From Atrina japonica (lineage: Eukaryota; Mollusca; Bivalvia; Pterioida; Pinnidae), in NCBI GenBank assembly GCA_030159075.1, contig BROG01000815.1:152501-216500 (forward strand): a stretch of DNA of 64,000 nt, given 5' to 3'. Shown in pieces: positions 47,935 through 58,920 of the stretch (position 1 is the stretch's first letter; each line of letters starts with the position of its first letter). The notes beneath the pieces were generated by a model. That model saw nothing but the letters and a program-made list of their open reading frames with translations, was not told the origin of the DNA and searched no databases. Position numbers and translations under genes: made by a program.

Positions 47935-48125
47935 ATACGTCACAAGCTATAAGTGATAGGTGCCACAAATGTTGACCAGTGCTAGAGACTGATGCCAATA
48001 CACCAAGGGTTTTTCTAAGAGCAATATCTTGAATTCCTCTCTAGGTACATGTATGACCAAAAACTGAGAATCGAACCTGAGCCCTCAGCCTATAAGTCAG
48101 ATGCTCAATCACTAGACCAAGGCAA
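47935..48125 (-). mobile_element. tRNA-headed SINE, minus strand
   Basis: AAGTGATAGGTGCCACAAAT and TTGACCAGTG at one end. The tRNA-like head at the other (GAGAATCGAACCTGAGCC, GATGCTCAATCACTAGACC) reads as B and A boxes on the minus strand. Confidence 0.6.
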
Positions 48126-48240
48126 GCTTTATTTAGATCAGTAGATTTCCAGACTACTTGCCCTGCAATCTAATTAAAAATTGAACCAATCTCTTGTCAT
48201 TTCCATTTTTTGATATGTCGCATAAATGATCTTATAAATT

Positions 48241-48590
48241 CTGAAACCCATTATGTCAGAAAGTGACCTCTCTGTTTTCTGGTCGATCAATGAAAGAATA
48301 ACATACAAGATATTGAAAGTTTATTGAATGGTAAAGAGAATCAGACCGAACTCATTTTATAACCTAGTCTGCTGGATTGATTGGTAGCATCTTTGTGGAT
48401 TCAATCCTACCTAAGGTAATGGAAGGAATTAATTCTCTACCTCTGGAATTTGTGTGTTCATTGTTGTTTATAAAGTTTATTTCTCTTTACCATTTGATAA
48501 ACTTACAAGATCTTACAAGCCACATTTTCATTGGTCAAACATGACACATCTTTGAGGTCACTCACATGTGACCCTATAGTGGGTTTCATT
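48241..48590. mobile_element. TIR element with ~100-bp arms
   Basis: Left arm 48241-48345 (GAAACCCATTATGTCAG, AGTGACCTC, AATGGTAAAGAGAA) pairs with right arm 48478-48590 (TTCTCTTTACCATTTGATAA, GAGGTCACTCACATGTGACC, GTGGGTTTCATT). A related half-copy lies at 61896-62060. Confidence 0.6.
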
Positions 48591-49328
48591 AGGTCCTTTT
48601 CACATGTTGGAGAATGGGAGCAATGAGAGATCAGGTTTCAGTTAGATTGTTTGCCCTGTAGTACAAGCGATTATTGACCGCTAGTATATGCACAAACACG
48701 ACACAGCAAAACAAATGTCGGCAACATTTTATGAAAATTACAAAGAAAGGTAAATCAATGTGAATATCAAGTTCGTCTAATCGTGTCATTAATTTCTGTA
48801 ATCATATTTTTCTGATGTCATTGGCCATGAGACTGGGCTATAAGAATCGTCAACCATAATGACAGCCGAGATACTAAACAGATGCAAGTCTGCACATATT
48901 ATTGGAAACATCGCCAAAATAATATGTTGGATTTAAGCTTGATCTTTTATCTCCTCATTTTTATGATAAATAATAGAATCTGTATTTCTGTATATCGGTC
49001 GATATAATGTAGTATTGACTTAGCATCAGATAATGCTTCATCAATATATAGGTAGCATTTGCATAAGATAATAGAGACAGATAAACACATCCTTTTACAT
49101 ATAAAAACAATATCCATGATGTATCACATATCAAGGTCTCTGAATTTTTCTCAAATTTATGATTACGATAGGGCCATTGAAGACCCCATTCCAAATTCTA
49201 ACAAATTACCATTTTTAGCTCACCACTGTGGACTTGAATAAAGGTTTATGCTCATATCGCCTCAGCATCAGCATTCGGTTACATGTAATATGATTGGTTG
49301 CAGTTTATCTGCTTCTACTGCACACACA

Positions 49329-49420
49329 TTAACTCATCAACCCCTAAGAAACAATAGACTCTTCTATAAATCAATGACATAGGCAAGTCCAAATGTGTCT
49401 TTAGGGGTGAATGAATTTAC
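49329..49420. mobile_element. 92-bp palindromic mini-element
   Basis: TTAACTCATCAACCCCTAAG, AATAGACTCTTCTATAAATC, then TCTTTAGGGGTGAATGAATT. The AATAGACTCTTCTA word corresponds to the AATAGACTGGTCTA core of the 37-bp satellite. Confidence 0.8.
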
Positions 49421-49629
49421 TAAACATGCATGATTTTTAGCACATGTTGGATTGGACCTGGTTAAGTGGTTATTTTGCAAAAGGTTCTCTTGTTTTGGTC
49501 TTAGTCTGTTTTCAGTTCTGTGAGTAAGAAGATTGGCTGAAGTCAGGTTAATTTGAGGGGGGATGAAATATGTTTGTGTGAGATGAACTTTGTAATCTTG
49601 GATTATTCATTGTTTATGCTTTTTAGGGA

Positions 49630-49832
49630 AAGAGGGTTCTTTTACATGCCAAGCATTCCGTGACACAGGACCTTGGGTTTTATGTTTCATCCGAAAGACC
49701 TGTGAGTTTTATTTTTCAGCTGAGCTAGGGGAAGAAAAAGTCACTTCCATTTTAATGTCTTTGGTATGATCTGGTACCGGGAATCAAACATAGTACCTTA
49801 CGCTTGTGAGTTAATGCTCTACCAAGAGACAA
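49630..49832 (-). mobile_element. SINE-A-like copy, minus strand
   Basis: GGGTTCTTTTACATGCC, GACACAGGACCTTGGGTTTT and TTCATCCGAAAGACCTGTGA. The head shows GTACCGGGAATCAAACATAG and GTTAATGCTCTACCAAGAG (B and A boxes reversed). Confidence 0.65.
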
Positions 49833-49944
49833 CCGCAAGTGGTAATCTAGAATGTAACCTTAGTGGTACCTACATGTATAGTATATGTAAATTAAATTTG
49901 TAACTTTTTGATACTTTGAAGAAGAATAAATATTTTTAATTTTT

Positions 49945-50170
49945 ATTCCCCTGGCCTGAAATGTCCACCAGGGGCATATAGTGTTTGGATCGTCCCGTCT
50001 GTCCGTTTGTCTATCCGTAATTCCGTCCCATTTACATATAAAGTGCAGTATTTCAAGTTTGGATTGTGATACAGTAACCAGACTTGGAGTGTAAGTTCGT
50101 CTAAGGGTTGCTCATACTTCTCTGACATCACATGCTCCTGGGGGTGGGGTGGGGTAAAAATGTAGGACAT
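49945..50170. repeat. Dispersed repeat (CCAGGGGCATATAGTG type)
   Basis: CCACCAGGGGCATATAGTGT and CGTCTGTCCGTTTGTCTATC. I recognise this wording as common in bivalve genomes, but this is from memory. No second copy of this length is in the window. Confidence 0.35.
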
Positions 50171-50941
50171 AGCAAAAAATTGTTGGGACTGAGGCCATTT
50201 GTGTTTAACAAACACGTCTTGTTTTCTGAATTATAGAGCAGTATTTTTTTTTTAAAATAAGTGTAAAAGGGGTACCATTTAGAATTTCTTTTTAGTTTTT
50301 CAAGTTGCATTTACAACTTCCTGACAGCCCCTGTTGTCACATTTAGACTCAACCAGATAAATAAATAGCATACTGTCATAATTCAGAGGTGAACAAAGTT
50401 AATCTTGCAATTAAAATTATTGTAAAATTTGGATTCTTTATCATTTACTCCAGATTTCTGACAATGGACTCAACCATTCTTTAAAATGAGCAGGTCCAAT
50501 GTGACTTCAGGGGTTGCTGAGTTAAAAGCATGAGCTAACATATACATATTCATACATCAACACAGGATAACAAATGTAAAATGCCATGCCCTCACCTTTT
50601 ATCAGCTTGTAATATCTATGTGCGTGTTAGCTATTGATTCACCTGTTGTAATTAAGGTATTTTGGAGAAATCTTATCGGTGTCACTTTAGCTTTGTCGGT
50701 CACTGTTGTGCTGAAACACTGACATTTAGTGGTGAAACATTGACAATTTAGTGTAAGAAGGAAGCTTAGAAATCAAAGAAACTGATAAAATTCAATAAAT
50801 CAACAAAAATGTTCAGAGCATACTTTAATGATTGGAATTTAAAATTGAATTTTGAAAAGTATTTTGCGACACACTCAACCACTTTTCTGTCATATGGTGG
50901 TGGCAGTTTTCATTGGTGGAGAGAAACAAGTTATTATTTCC

Positions 50942-51068
50942 CAGGAAACTGGCAAACTTTCTCACAAAAATTAGCTTAAGGTTCTAGCAGGGCTTGAACC
51001 CATGCTGACCAGAAGTGAGAGACTTTAAATCACAATGCTCTAACCACTCGGCAACAGAGGCCCCCATT
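50942..51068 (-). mobile_element. tRNA-derived SINE-B, minus strand, 3' truncated
   Basis: The reverse complement reads TTGCCGAGTGGTTAGAGCAT (A box), then GGGTTCAAGCCCTGC (B box), then TTTGTGAGAAAGTTTGCCAG. The tail after GCCAGTTT is missing. Confidence 0.75.
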
Positions 51069-51170
51069 TTAATGACTGGAAAACAAATTCTGACACATTT
51101 AGATATCTTAATTTTTATTCCATGAGATTTTAAGGTTACCACAGCAACTGAGATATATTGCTATATGCCA

Positions 51171-51440
51171 TATGTGTTGTATGGGTATGTGTCATGTGTA
51201 AACATGACATGGCAGGACACATGTTGTATGGGTATGTGTCATGTGTAAACACGATGTGGCAGGACACATGTTGTATGGGTATGTGTCATATGTAAACACG
51301 ATGTGGCAGGACACATGTTGTATGGGTATGTGTCATGTGTAAACACGATGTGGTAGGACACATGTTGTATGGGTATGTGTCATATATAAACATAATGTGG
51401 CAGGACACATGTTGTGTGGGTATGTTTCATGTATGCCACA
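51171..51440. repeat. 47-bp satellite
   Basis: About five units of GTATGGGTATGTGTCATGTG plus TAAACACGATGTGGCAGGAC plus ACATGTT, nearly identical. Confidence 0.9.
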
Positions 51441-51699
51441 TGATACAAGCTGTATAGCAGTGATAGAAATTAGCTGGGGCCCAGAAGGCCATGGCATGTA
51501 AAATTGAGCTGGGCTAGTAGATTTCACAGTGTGTTAGCCCAGGTGGCTACTGAAAATGTTGGGAGGGATATATCTAGAACTTCCACAATTTAAACTAATA
51601 TTCTTGTGAACTGAGTATACTTTGTGACATGTAGCTAGTGTATAAATGTCTTGAAAATATGTTTTGTAGTAAGACTTTAGCATGTATACTATACAGATT

Positions 51700-52345
51700 G
51701 ACACATTTTGTATGAGTATGTGTCATGTGTGGCCTAACACATGTTATTGGGATGTCATGTGTGGCATGACTCATGTTATAGGGATGTCATGTGTGGCATG
51801 ACTCGTGTTATAGGGATATCATGTGTTACACAATGCATGTTATAGGTATGTCACATGTGCCATGACTCATGTTATAGTGATGTCATATGTGGCATGACAC
51901 AGTACAGGGATGTCATGTGTGGCAAGACACAGTACAGGGATGCCATTTGTGGCATGACACAGTACAGGGATGCCATGTGTGGCTTGACACATGTTACAGA
52001 GATGTCATGTGTGGTGTGACACATGTCATGGGAATGTCATATGTGACATGACACATGTTATAGGGATGTCATGACACATGTTATAGAGATGTCATGTGTG
52101 GCATGACACATGTTATAGGGATATCATGTGTTATATGCCACATGTATAGAGATGTCATGTGTGGCATGGCACACATTATAGGGATGTCATGTGTGGCATG
52201 ACATGTTATAGGGATATCATGTGGCATGACTCATGTTAAAGGGATGTCATGTGTGGTATGATTCATGTTATAGGGATGCCATGTGTGGTATGATTCATGT
52301 TATAGGAATGTCTTGTGTAGCATGACACATGTTAATAGGGATGTC
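51700..52345. repeat. 32-bp satellite related to the 47-bp one
   Basis: About 20 diverged units of GTGTGGCATGACACATGTTA plus TAGGGATGTCAT. CATGTGT and ACACATG in each unit can pair into a hairpin. It shares GGG-ATGTCATGTGT-GGCA-GACACATGTT with the upstream array. Confidence 0.85.
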
Positions 52346-52348
52346 ATG

Positions 52349-52453
52349 TGGAGGAAGGTCAGTGGTTTCTTCAAAGGTACACTGTAACTGGGATTTCTCC
52401 TCCATCACTAAAAACTGGCCAACCATATGACTGACAAATTGTTGAGTGTTGCC
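52349..52453 (+). mobile_element. SINE-B 3' fragment
   Basis: TACACTGTAACTGGGATTTC, AAAAACTGGCCAACCATATG, then ACTGACAAATTGTTGAGTG. It lies right after the 32-bp satellite. Confidence 0.65.
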
Positions 52454-52519
52454 TTAAACAGAATTCTAAAGATTTATTAAGGTCAGGTTTACCCAATTCT
52501 ACTGCTTACACATCAACTT

Positions 52520-52607
52520 TACCCTTTCACCCCCGAATATCTGTGTGGTGTGTTTGTTCTTCTGTTAAAGACCAGTCTATTATGGTCTGTAGGTTGTAAG
52601 GGTTAAC
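52520..52607. mobile_element. Unexpanded relative of the satellite-bearing mini-element
   Basis: CCCTTTCACCCCCGAAT ... GGTTGTAAGGGTTAAC, reversed relative to the 44.5-kb copy. It contains AAAGACCAGTCTATTATGG, the reverse complement of the satellite core, in a single copy. Confidence 0.7.
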
Positions 52608-52861
52608 TTTCATATAATCATATACATCTTATGATTCTAAACACAAATTATGCTTCAGATGATGGATTTGTTCAAAATGTTTTTGCAAAATTGACCTAAT
52701 ATTGGCCTTAATCTTTTCTCATGCTGTAGTTAAGAGGATTGTTTGAGGCCAGGTTAAATGATGGGTGGGGTGTCAGATATTATTATGTGAGTTGATCTTT
52801 GTAGTCTTTGATTACTATGTTTATATAAAAGTGAAGACCCAGTCTTTTGTCAGTAATATTT

Positions 52862-52875
52862 AGTTGTTTTTCCAG
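52862..52875 (+). promoter_or_regulatory. 3' splice site before the PDZ exon
   Basis: A pyrimidine-rich run ending TTTTTCCAG directly precedes the exon that carries the start codon. It implies at least one upstream non-coding or alternative exon. Confidence 0.7.
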
Positions 52876-52885
52876 CCGGAGCAAC

Positions 52886-53342
52886 ATGGATGTGGAGGAC
52901 TCGCTTGCAGATGTATTCTCCACATCTCAGAGTAGATTGATAAACAGCGGTGGTTCCGGAATCAGCAGTTTATATGATTCGCATCTTAGCAGCTATCAGT
53001 TGGGGAGTCTGGAAGACTTCAAACAGTTTAATAAGAAATGGGAGAGTTTAGAAGACTTCCAACAGTTCACACAAGGAATGAATACCTCCTCCTCACAGCT
53101 CGATGTAGAGGAGATAGAGGATGGCTACAGCACAGTGCCATTTTGTAGAACTCCTCAAAATGATTCCGGAGTATTGAATGGAGGATATTCCCAGGATGAC
53201 ACCTTGCTGATCCGTGGAGTTCAAGATTTCAGTGTTTTTAATGTTCATTTGGATCTTAATCCGCGGGAGAAACGTTTCGGATTTTCTGTGATGGGTGGCA
53301 GTGATGAGGGATTTCTGGCCAGAATTGACAACATTGCAAAAG
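52886..53342 (+). CDS. First coding exon of a PDZ-domain protein (partial)
   Basis: Encodes 152 complete codons plus one base. The start ATG at 52886 has a strong context (A at -3, G at +4). It lies 10 nt after a good 3' splice site (TTGTTTTTCCAG ending 52875), so the exon begins at 52876 and the 5'UTR is split by an intron. The exon ends at a consensus donor (AAAG/GTAAAT, GT at 53343), phase 1. The protein starts MDVEDSLADVFSTSQSR and is Ser/Asp/Glu-rich and probably disordered. Residues ~45-70 hold a near-duplicated motif, SLEDFKQF then SLEDFQQF, separated by NKKWE. From about residue 118 it reads FNVHLDLNPREKRFGFSVMGG, which matches the first beta strands and carboxylate-binding loop of a PDZ domain (here FGFS in the GLGF position). 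The exon stops after DNIAKG, mid-domain, as is common for PDZ exons. PDZ domains bind C-terminal peptides of membrane or scaffold proteins. I cannot assign the family; FERM/PDZ phosphatases and other scaffolds are possible. The rest of the gene is not seen here. Confidence 0.8.
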
Positions 53343-53348
53343 GTAAAT
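53343..53348 (+). promoter_or_regulatory. 5' splice site after the PDZ exon
   Basis: AAAG/GTAAAT matches the donor consensus. The open frame continues about 90 nt past it, but PDZ similarity stops exactly here, which supports splicing. Confidence 0.7.
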
Positions 53349-53559
53349 GTTTATGTCTTTTTCTAAAATTATATGCACCTTGTGCGAGTTTGAAAATTTT
53401 GGAACTTCTCAGAAAACTACCATTTGTTTTATAGTTTTTGCAGAAAATGTAAAATCTGAAAAAATCTAAAAAAAAAACATTCCACAAATTTTCACTTATA
53501 TGGTATGGGCAAGTTTTAATGGTTATAAAAAGAGAACCTAGTTACCGTGTACCTCGGAA

Positions 53560-53700
53560 AAGAAGATCAGTCATCCTCAAGCAAACTTCCAAATTTTCAA
53601 ATAAAATGAGTTTTGGTTCCAGTAGAGCTCGAAACCCGCTCAGACTAGAAGTGAAGCTTTTTAGGATTCTTGTTTCAAAATCAGGACATGCCAGTGATTT
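53560..53700 (-). mobile_element. Possible decayed SINE-B in the PDZ intron
   Basis: GTTCCAGTAGAGCTCGAAAC then CCGCTCAGACTAGAAGTG resembles the reversed B-box region of the 51-kb SINE (TTCTAGCAGGGCTTGAACC, CATGCTGACCAGAAGTG). Confidence 0.35.
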
Positions 53701-55699
53701 TTATTACCCATCTTTATATTTGGTATTCCCACCATACTGAATGATTTTTCAACACACTAAGATAATATATTTTCAGCAAAATTTGGAAAATGGACTTTTT
53801 TTTTGGAAAATATGGGACTTATTTTGCATGGGAAACAGCCTGTAAATGACTGAATTCTGCCTTGGATAATAGTGTTAAATGTAACTTCTTACATTGTGTA
53901 TTTAAGGTATAATTTGTTCACTAAAAATGTTGCAAACATTTGATATCTCAACTACACATGCCATTGTATTTGTTTGTGTACATGCTGTAAATTAGGTTTT
54001 ATTCGCCAGAATTTTATTTACATGTAAATTCACAAGAGCTCTTGCTTGCAAAAATAGAATTATCACTAATGAAGTATGATAATAGTTTATGGAATGGACA
54101 TTCGAAATCAAGAAAATATCATCTTGTGAATAAATTTAGATTTGTGTATCATGAAAATAAAGTCCTGCCAAAATTTTCGGATGTACAGTATATCAGAAGA
54201 GGAAGGTTAGATAAATTTTCTGGTTTAAAGAAAAAAATTAATTTATTGTACAGGTATGAGTGACAAACAGTTTCCCCAAGATGACGACAAAGGGAAACAA
54301 TTAAAATTATATTATCCAAAAGTTTACCATTGGTTAAAGCAAGAGAGGTAACGAATGAAAGCAAACAAATGCAATGCCCAATAAAAAAAATGATACTGCA
54401 AAAATTTGATGATTCAAATGCAAAAAAAATTAGAACATCTATCAGGTAAATGATGACTTTCAACTGGGGAATAGCTTAATCTGAGAATACCTTGGTAACA
54501 ATAGCTCCTATCATCAGTTCAATACCCTGATATTACAGGCCAAAAATTTAAAAAAAATAGTTTTTGTGTGACTGGACCAACCCACCAAAAAAGCCCAAAC
54601 CCAACAATTTTTAAGCAGTTTTGCCCACTTTTTTTCTTATAAAAATCTGAAATTTTGTGTAATTTACATATCAAAACTAGAAACAAAATTAAATAAAAAA
54701 ATTGCTGACCAACTGACCACTTCTTAAAACTACTGGTTGGATCACATAAAATAAATAATTTTCAATGACAGCTTTATCAACAATTGAAACATGAACTAAT
54801 TATAGACACATCTCTATCATTTCCTTTCTTGTTTCATTGAGATGCTACACAAAATATATACTTTTTCCTTTTAATTTATCCCACTGGTAAACAATTTACA
54901 AATTCTGATTTTATTTACACAGACCCACAAGTAATAGTGAACCGTGACTATTGCGAACTTGATTGTTGCGAACCTTGATTGTTGCGTGCCAGTGTTGAGA
55001 CTGATCATGTTATGATAATATAGAAAGTAAACAATATTTTAGGTATCTTGTTTGTTTTAGCTCTTTGATCAACATAAACAAAAAGCACATATCAATGACA
55101 GTGTTTACACAAAATCTTTTCAGAAATCTAATTCTTGCAGATAAAGAAAGCTTTCTACTTTGTAAGTGTAATAATTTTTTTTCGGTGATGTTCATATAAG
55201 CTGCAAGATTTTTTCTGTATTCATTGTGCATAGAAGTTAAAAACGAAACAGTTGCAGGCTAATGTAATGAATTCAGCTTTCTCATTGTCTGCCTGCTTTT
55301 TTGTCTCTGTTTACAAAGTGGACAACTGAATTTTTCGCCGATTGGAAGCAAATACATGTCTGTGAACTGACAATGTCTGTATGCAAGGTTTTTTCTTGGG
55401 TCTGCAGGTTCAGTATAATTCCCCATTTCCAATAGCAAAATGGTTAAAAAAAATTTCCAATTTTGGAAAAAAAAAATAAACAAGAAAATGATAACAAATG
55501 TTGTTGAATTTTTTTACCAAACAAGATATAAAGTCAGCTTTGTAACTTTGAATAAATTAAACACTGAAATGTATCTGAGAAATTATAATTATATATATTT
55601 CTAATGCTGTTAGTTTTTTCCAAATTTCTGGAAAACATGGCAAAATTCCCAATCTGTATAAATTCCCAATTGGAAAGTTACAGGCCCTTGTTTCTGGAG

Positions 55700-55870
55700 G
55701 ATAGAAAAAACACTGATCTGTCTGTCCGTCCCTTTAGTTAAGCTGTTTAAACTTCACTATCATGTAACTTTGCATGATAATAGAACTTGGAAGACATTAT
55801 TGAATATGACCTTCCATTTCACCTTGACCTAGACTTTTGACCTTGAAATTCAAATTCCAAGTGTTAACTA
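55700..55870. repeat. Dispersed CTGTCCGTC / TGACCTTGA repeat
   Basis: CTGTCTGTCCGTCCC, AACTTTGCATGATAATAGAA, CACCTTGACCTAGACTTTTG and ACCTTGAAATTC. A familiar interspersed repeat type in bivalves (from memory). It contains several TGACCT words. Confidence 0.35.
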
Positions 55871-56204
55871 TTTATATTATGGTTTTGAAATACAATACGG
55901 TGTAGTTGGGCATACCACCTTTAGCAGTTTTTTGTTGACAATATCTATCATAGAAATGTAATGGGGGGAAAATGCATAAGTACTAAGTAGACAGATTTTT
56001 ACCTAGCCTGGGCCCTTATGAAAATCCAAGTTTCTAAAATCTGTTAGAGTAAAATCGTTGTAATTTTATGTCAACAAATTTTTAAAATCTAGTTACTTTT
56101 GTAAAATTTACAAAAATGTTTTCAAAATACTGTAGCTTCATTAAAGTAATACAAGTAATGTATGAAAATGTTTGTGGGAATTATATTTCATGAGAGCTTA
56201 AATA

Positions 56205-57102
56205 GCAGGGTTCGAAATTAGCAGTAGTCCTCCAGTTCGAGACTATTAACTTTTGCAGTGGTCTAGTCAAGGTTGTGATTCAGTTTGTCCTGTTGACTAT
56301 TAGAAAATCTGTATAAAAATGAGCAATGGTTATTGAAACTACTGTACATTGACTTATCTAATCAGCCCCTAGATTTTTTTCAAAACTTTTTTTCAAAAGA
56401 TGATAATTATAGTTGCTTTGACTCATGAGAGAATAAAAACCATACGCAACTTATTTAAACTACCAATTTAGTAATTCTTTTACCAAATCAGTAATTATGT
56501 ACCAATTTGGTAATTCATCAAACTACTTTGGGGCTAGTGAATTTGTCATAGGACTAGTAACATTTGTTACCAACAGGCTCAACTGACTAGTGACAAAGAA
56601 TCACTAAATTTGACCCCTGAACTGTTGTGTACTTTACATTTTTAGTTCATCTCGATGAAGTTAAGGAGAGCTTCAGGGGTCTAATTTAGCATTTCTGTTT
56701 CACTAATCAGTAAGACTAGTTGGAAACAAATTTTACTAGCCCTATGACATATAGCCCTAAAGTAGTACAATGATTTACCAAATTGGCTTGTATTTACTGA
56801 ATCAGTAACAGAATTACTAAATTGGCAGTTTTAGCAAGTTATCTTTTTTCGTGTTTTCATATTCTCATGATTGGAAGCAAATATGATTACCTTAGTTTGA
56901 GAAAAAATTTAAGGGGTGGATAAGGTAATTCTGGTACTCAATGTCCATGATACAAAACTCTCATTAGTCATGTTTATACTGCAATGTTTATACAGATTTT
57001 CTTCTACTAGTCAATGGATTAGCTGAAGCACAACCTGGACTGGTCCATTGCAAAAGTTACTAGACTCAGATTGGCAGACTTCTGCTTATGCTAGGTGCCC
57101 TG
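56205..57102. repeat. Imperfect ~900-bp palindrome (fold-back repeat)
   Basis: Left arm 56205-56621 and right arm 56672-57102 are reverse complements along their length, with a 50-bp spacer. Matching pairs from inside out: GACCCCTGAA / TTCAGGGGTC; ATTTGTCATAGGACTAGTAA / TTTTACTAGCCCTATGACAT; CTCATGAGAGAATAAAAACC / TTTTCATATTCTCATGA; TTGACTATTAGAAAATCTGT / ACAGATTTTCTTCTACTAGT; ACTTTTGCAGTGGTCTAGTC / GACTGGTCCATTGCAAAAGT. No coding potential was seen. Probably a fold-back or long-TIR MITE. Confidence 0.85.
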
Positions 57103-57116
57103 TCCTTAGCGTCCAG

Positions 57117-57208
57117 TTAACTCATCAACCCATGAAAAACAATGGGCTCATTCATAAATCAATGATTTAGGCCAGTCCATATGTGTCTTTAGGGGTGAAT
57201 CAGTTAAA
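57117..57208. mobile_element. 92-bp palindromic mini-element
   Basis: TTAACTCATCAACCCATGAA ... GTCTTTAGGGGTGAATCAGT. It begins 15 bp after the large palindrome ends. Confidence 0.8.
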
Positions 57209-57261
57209 GAGATTGGTTGAAGTCAGGTTTAAGCTGTCCGCAATAGTACCATTTGTGTGCA

Positions 57262-57356
57262 AATCAACCTCTACCATATATAAAGACCACCTCCTTATAA
57301 ATACCAGTTTTCTTGTGTCCCTAAGGAGGTCATTATATACAAGTTTCACTGTATTA
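57262..57356. mobile_element. GTGGTC-type MITE fragment
   Basis: ATATAAAGACCACCTCCTTA and TCTTGTGTCCCTAAGGAGGT; right end ACAAGTTTCACTGTATTA. It matches the reverse complement of the left part of the 38449 element. Confidence 0.55.
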
Positions 57357-58107
57357 TAGACGTCTTATGATTCACATCCCACGCGTCAGATGCTGGATAA
57401 TTTTTGGATTTTGTAGCAAAAATGACACTGTTTTGAACTTTGGTCTATTTTCAGTTTCAGTGCCATGGTTAAGAACATTAGTTGAGGTGAATTGGGGATG
57501 TTATGTTTTCTGTGAGGTACTTGTACTGATGGGTTTTATAATCGTTGATTACTCTATAAATACAATGTATATTTTTAGATCTGGGAATCCCTTTACAGGA
57601 ACACAATTCAATACAGGAAATTAGAACCCATTTTTGTAAGTTTTTTGCTTATAGTATATGAAATTGATTTTGTCTATCGCTGTCCATCAGATATAAATAA
57701 TAAAAACAGCAATATATGACAAAATCATCTGTATCTCATTCCGTGTTTAGGTTTGGCAGTTTTCATTAATGCATCAACTGCTTGGTGCCGATTTGCACTG
57801 CCAGAGATTAAAGCTGTCATATATCTTCAAATTAAAATCACAAATTATTTATGATGATGACGGTTACATGTAATGAGACAATACGTCAAAGTGACAAAAT
57901 GTTTTCCTCAGTCCTCCCTGAAGTAATTATTGTAATTTCATCATAAGTCAAATGATTAGGTTAGATTTATTGTTATCAATATCTAAATTTAATAAACAGC
58001 TAAAACTTATTTAAAAAGAATTACTTTTACAAGTACTCACTCATACAATTTCATAAGATTTGATTCGTCATCTCTTTTGATAAAAAAATATTTCTATTTA
58101 CTGAAAG

Positions 58108-58327
58108 GGGTGTCCTTGACTGATTGGTTAGAGCATCATGCTTTGAACCATGAATTCTCTCTCCTCAAGTCAGCGTGGGTTCGAGTCCTGCTCGAATTTA
58201 AGCTGTTTTTTTAGAAAGTTTCCCACTTTGCAGAAGGTTGGTCTCTTTCCAAGTAAATTGTAACCGGTTTTTGTCTTCCACAATTCAAAACTGGCTGCCA
58301 CCATATGACTGAAAAATTGTTGAGTGT
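58108..58327 (+). mobile_element. tRNA-derived SINE-B
   Basis: A-box region TGATTGGTTAGAGCATCATG and a perfect-looking B box GGTTCGAGTCC at 58178-58188, 48 bp apart. The body ends in GACTGAAAAATTGTTGAGTG. It is not a functional tRNA gene: the arms do not close into a cloverleaf, and the sequence continues as a SINE body. Confidence 0.8.
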
Positions 58328-58379
58328 AGGGTAATGCATTATTCAAACAAAACAAAATTTACTGAAAAGACACCATTCA

Positions 58380-58800
58380 TTGCTTCCAGTAAAAGAGAAT
58401 CCCACGGCCCATTATGCTCATCCGAGCAAAAAAATAATCAAAGACAACTTCCCATCAGAAAAGCTCACTGGGCCTTTACCTCAGGTGGGTTACACAAGAA
58501 AATATGGAATCTAAATAATTATCAGTATATATGTTTGACCACTTCTGAAACAGTAGGTTCCAGAATTTCCTCCACAGATTTCTGCTACATACTTATGTCT
58601 TGACCCAAGGAACAACCAAACCAATTCATACCAAACTTGACCAAAATCATTCTGGGGAAATCTTTTTAAAAATTGTGTTGCTTATACCTGTCACACAAAA
58701 AATAAAAATGGCTGCGATGGCTAAAAATAGAACAAATAAGTCAACAGATAATTTTATCTCAATATCTCAAATAGTATTACAGCTAGAAATAAAAGTGCTA
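58380..58800. repeat. Dispersed repeat (AAGCTCACTGGGCCTTT type)
   Basis: CATTATGCTCATCCGAGC, AGAAAAGCTCACTGGGCCTT, TGACCCAAGGAACAACCAAA and AAACTTGACCAAAATCATTC. From memory this is a common bivalve interspersed repeat. Short ORFs in it are probably not genes. Confidence 0.35.
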
Positions 58801-58920
58801 TATTAAAATCATTGGCATGCAATTAAGGCTAAATTGGAAAAGGGAAATTGTCTGGTCAATGTTCATACTATATGTACCGGTAGTTATTTTCCCATTTAAG
58901 TACATCTTTTGATCTTTTAG

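Larger units (their letters stand above)
53349..56200. other. Probable intron of the PDZ gene
   Basis: Follows the donor at 53343. It contains dispersed repeats only. No segment encoding the missing second half of the PDZ domain was recognised. Confidence 0.45.

Noticed and set aside
58178..58188. tRNA gene
   Set aside because: Perfect B box, but the arms do not fold into a cloverleaf and the sequence continues as a SINE body.
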